The notes beneath the pieces were generated by a model. The model saw nothing but the letters and a program-made list of their open reading frames with translations. It was not told the DNA's origin and made no database searches. The position numbers and the translations under genes are program-made. Source: Providencia vermicola (lineage in GTDB: Bacteria; Pseudomonadota; Gammaproteobacteria; Enterobacterales; Enterobacteriaceae). Taken from it: DNA of 64,000 nucleotides. Position 1 is the first letter of the stretch. Every line of letters begins with the position of its first letter. Shown in pieces: positions 63,649 through 64,000 of the stretch. The stretch is from contig NZ_CP048796.1 of assembly GCF_010748935.1 (NCBI RefSeq), forward strand, positions 1,925,001 to 1,989,000, read 5' to 3'.

Positions 63649-63936
63649 CTGAAACAATTCAGCCTATTGATAGCATTCATTGAGTAAAAATGCCATTTTC
63701 TCTGTTTTTATATCAATGAATATGTGAAATAGGGTTGTCACATAAGGCTGTTAGAAGGTATTGTGTTATATCTATCGTAGTTTTAGTTGTATGTTAGCTA
63801 GCAATATCCAGTGGGTTGGAATAGCGAATATGCTCGATGTTCATCGAATAGCCTTATGTGTTGCTGACATATCACTCGAATTATTTAGGGTATAGAAATA
63901 AATGCGTTTTGTTTTTCTAACAGAGGGTTTTTAAAC

Positions 63937-64000
63937 ATGGACAACGCTAGCAAGCCGTCTTTCCAAAATGTGTTGGAATTTGTGCGTATGTATCGTCGTA
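63937..64000 (+). CDS. tmaR: TmaR (YeeX), N-terminal part, cut by window edge
   Basis: Only the first 21 codons are present: ATG 63937 with GAGG 9 bases upstream, reading MDNASKPSFQNVLEFVRMYRR. This matches the beginning of E. coli YeeX/TmaR (KPSFQDVLEFVRLFRRKNK), a coiled-coil protein that gathers PTS enzyme I at cell poles. Its presence near plaP and sbcB agrees with E. coli gene order. Confidence 0.88.
   Translation, partial: MDNASKPSFQNVLEFVRMYRR

Noticed and set aside
1..64000. CRISPR arrays, insertion sequences, rRNA genes
   Set aside because: No regularly spaced repeat array, transposase frame with terminal repeats or rRNA-like sequence was seen on either strand.

Overview
The window reads as the chromosome of a low-GC enterobacterium of the Morganellaceae, most likely Providencia. 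The housekeeping genes are clear orthologues of Escherichia coli genes but are AT-richer and diverged. Their order follows the E. coli 48-49 minute region: proL, yejM, yejL, yejK, rplY, radD, rsuA, bcr, yejG, mepS, efpL, fruK, nfo, yeiH, yeiE, lysP, cirA. A second E. coli neighbourhood follows (plaP, sbcB, tmaR). The genus is inferred from memory of protein sequences; no search was run.

Bases 1 to about 30,330 are the right-hand two thirds of a lambda-like prophage. Integrase, repressor and replication genes must lie left of the window. In order the prophage holds: a KilA-N regulator, a DUF968 HNH protein and antiterminator Q; a late promoter/leader/terminator region; a reverse-strand accessory gene of unknown function and a GrlR-like gene; a lysis cassette (two membrane proteins, endolysin, overlapping Rz/Rz1); small genes, one carrying a gpJ-like fibre motif; a cos site whose first eight cohesive-end bases match lambda; and the lambda morphogenesis series. 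That series is TerS, TerL, gpW, portal, a ClpP-type protease fused to the major capsid protein, decoration protein, head-tail joiner, gpZ, gpU, gpV, gpG/GT by frameshift, tape measure, gpM, an exported accessory gene, gpL, gpK, gpI, gpJ and a tail fibre. Every gene needed for head and tail assembly looks intact. The right attachment site is almost certainly at the 3' end of proL, tRNA-Pro(GGG), at 30,335-30,411. Three tandem 11-bp repeats between the fibre gene and the tRNA are candidate integrase arm sites.

Bases 30,484-48,700 are mostly housekeeping genes: envelope (YejM, MepS), nucleoid (YejK), translation (L25, RsuA, EfpL), DNA repair (RadD, Nfo), drug efflux (Bcr), tryptophan uptake (Mtr, with a TrpR-like operator), a Nudix hydrolase, FruK without FruA or FruB beside it, YeiH and its divergent LysR neighbour YeiE. 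Between them are a YrbL-family protein and a very short orphan fimbrial-like secreted protein.

Bases 48,900-64,000 are mainly transport and metabolism: LysP; an iron-siderophore ABC importer inserted between lysP and a CirA-like TonB receptor; PlaP putrescine importer, preceded by a strong terminator and an upstream reading frame that overlaps its start; D-lactate dehydrogenase; exonuclease I; a small unknown protein; a LacY-family sugar symporter behind two LacI-type palindromes 63 bp apart; and the first 21 codons of tmaR at the right edge.
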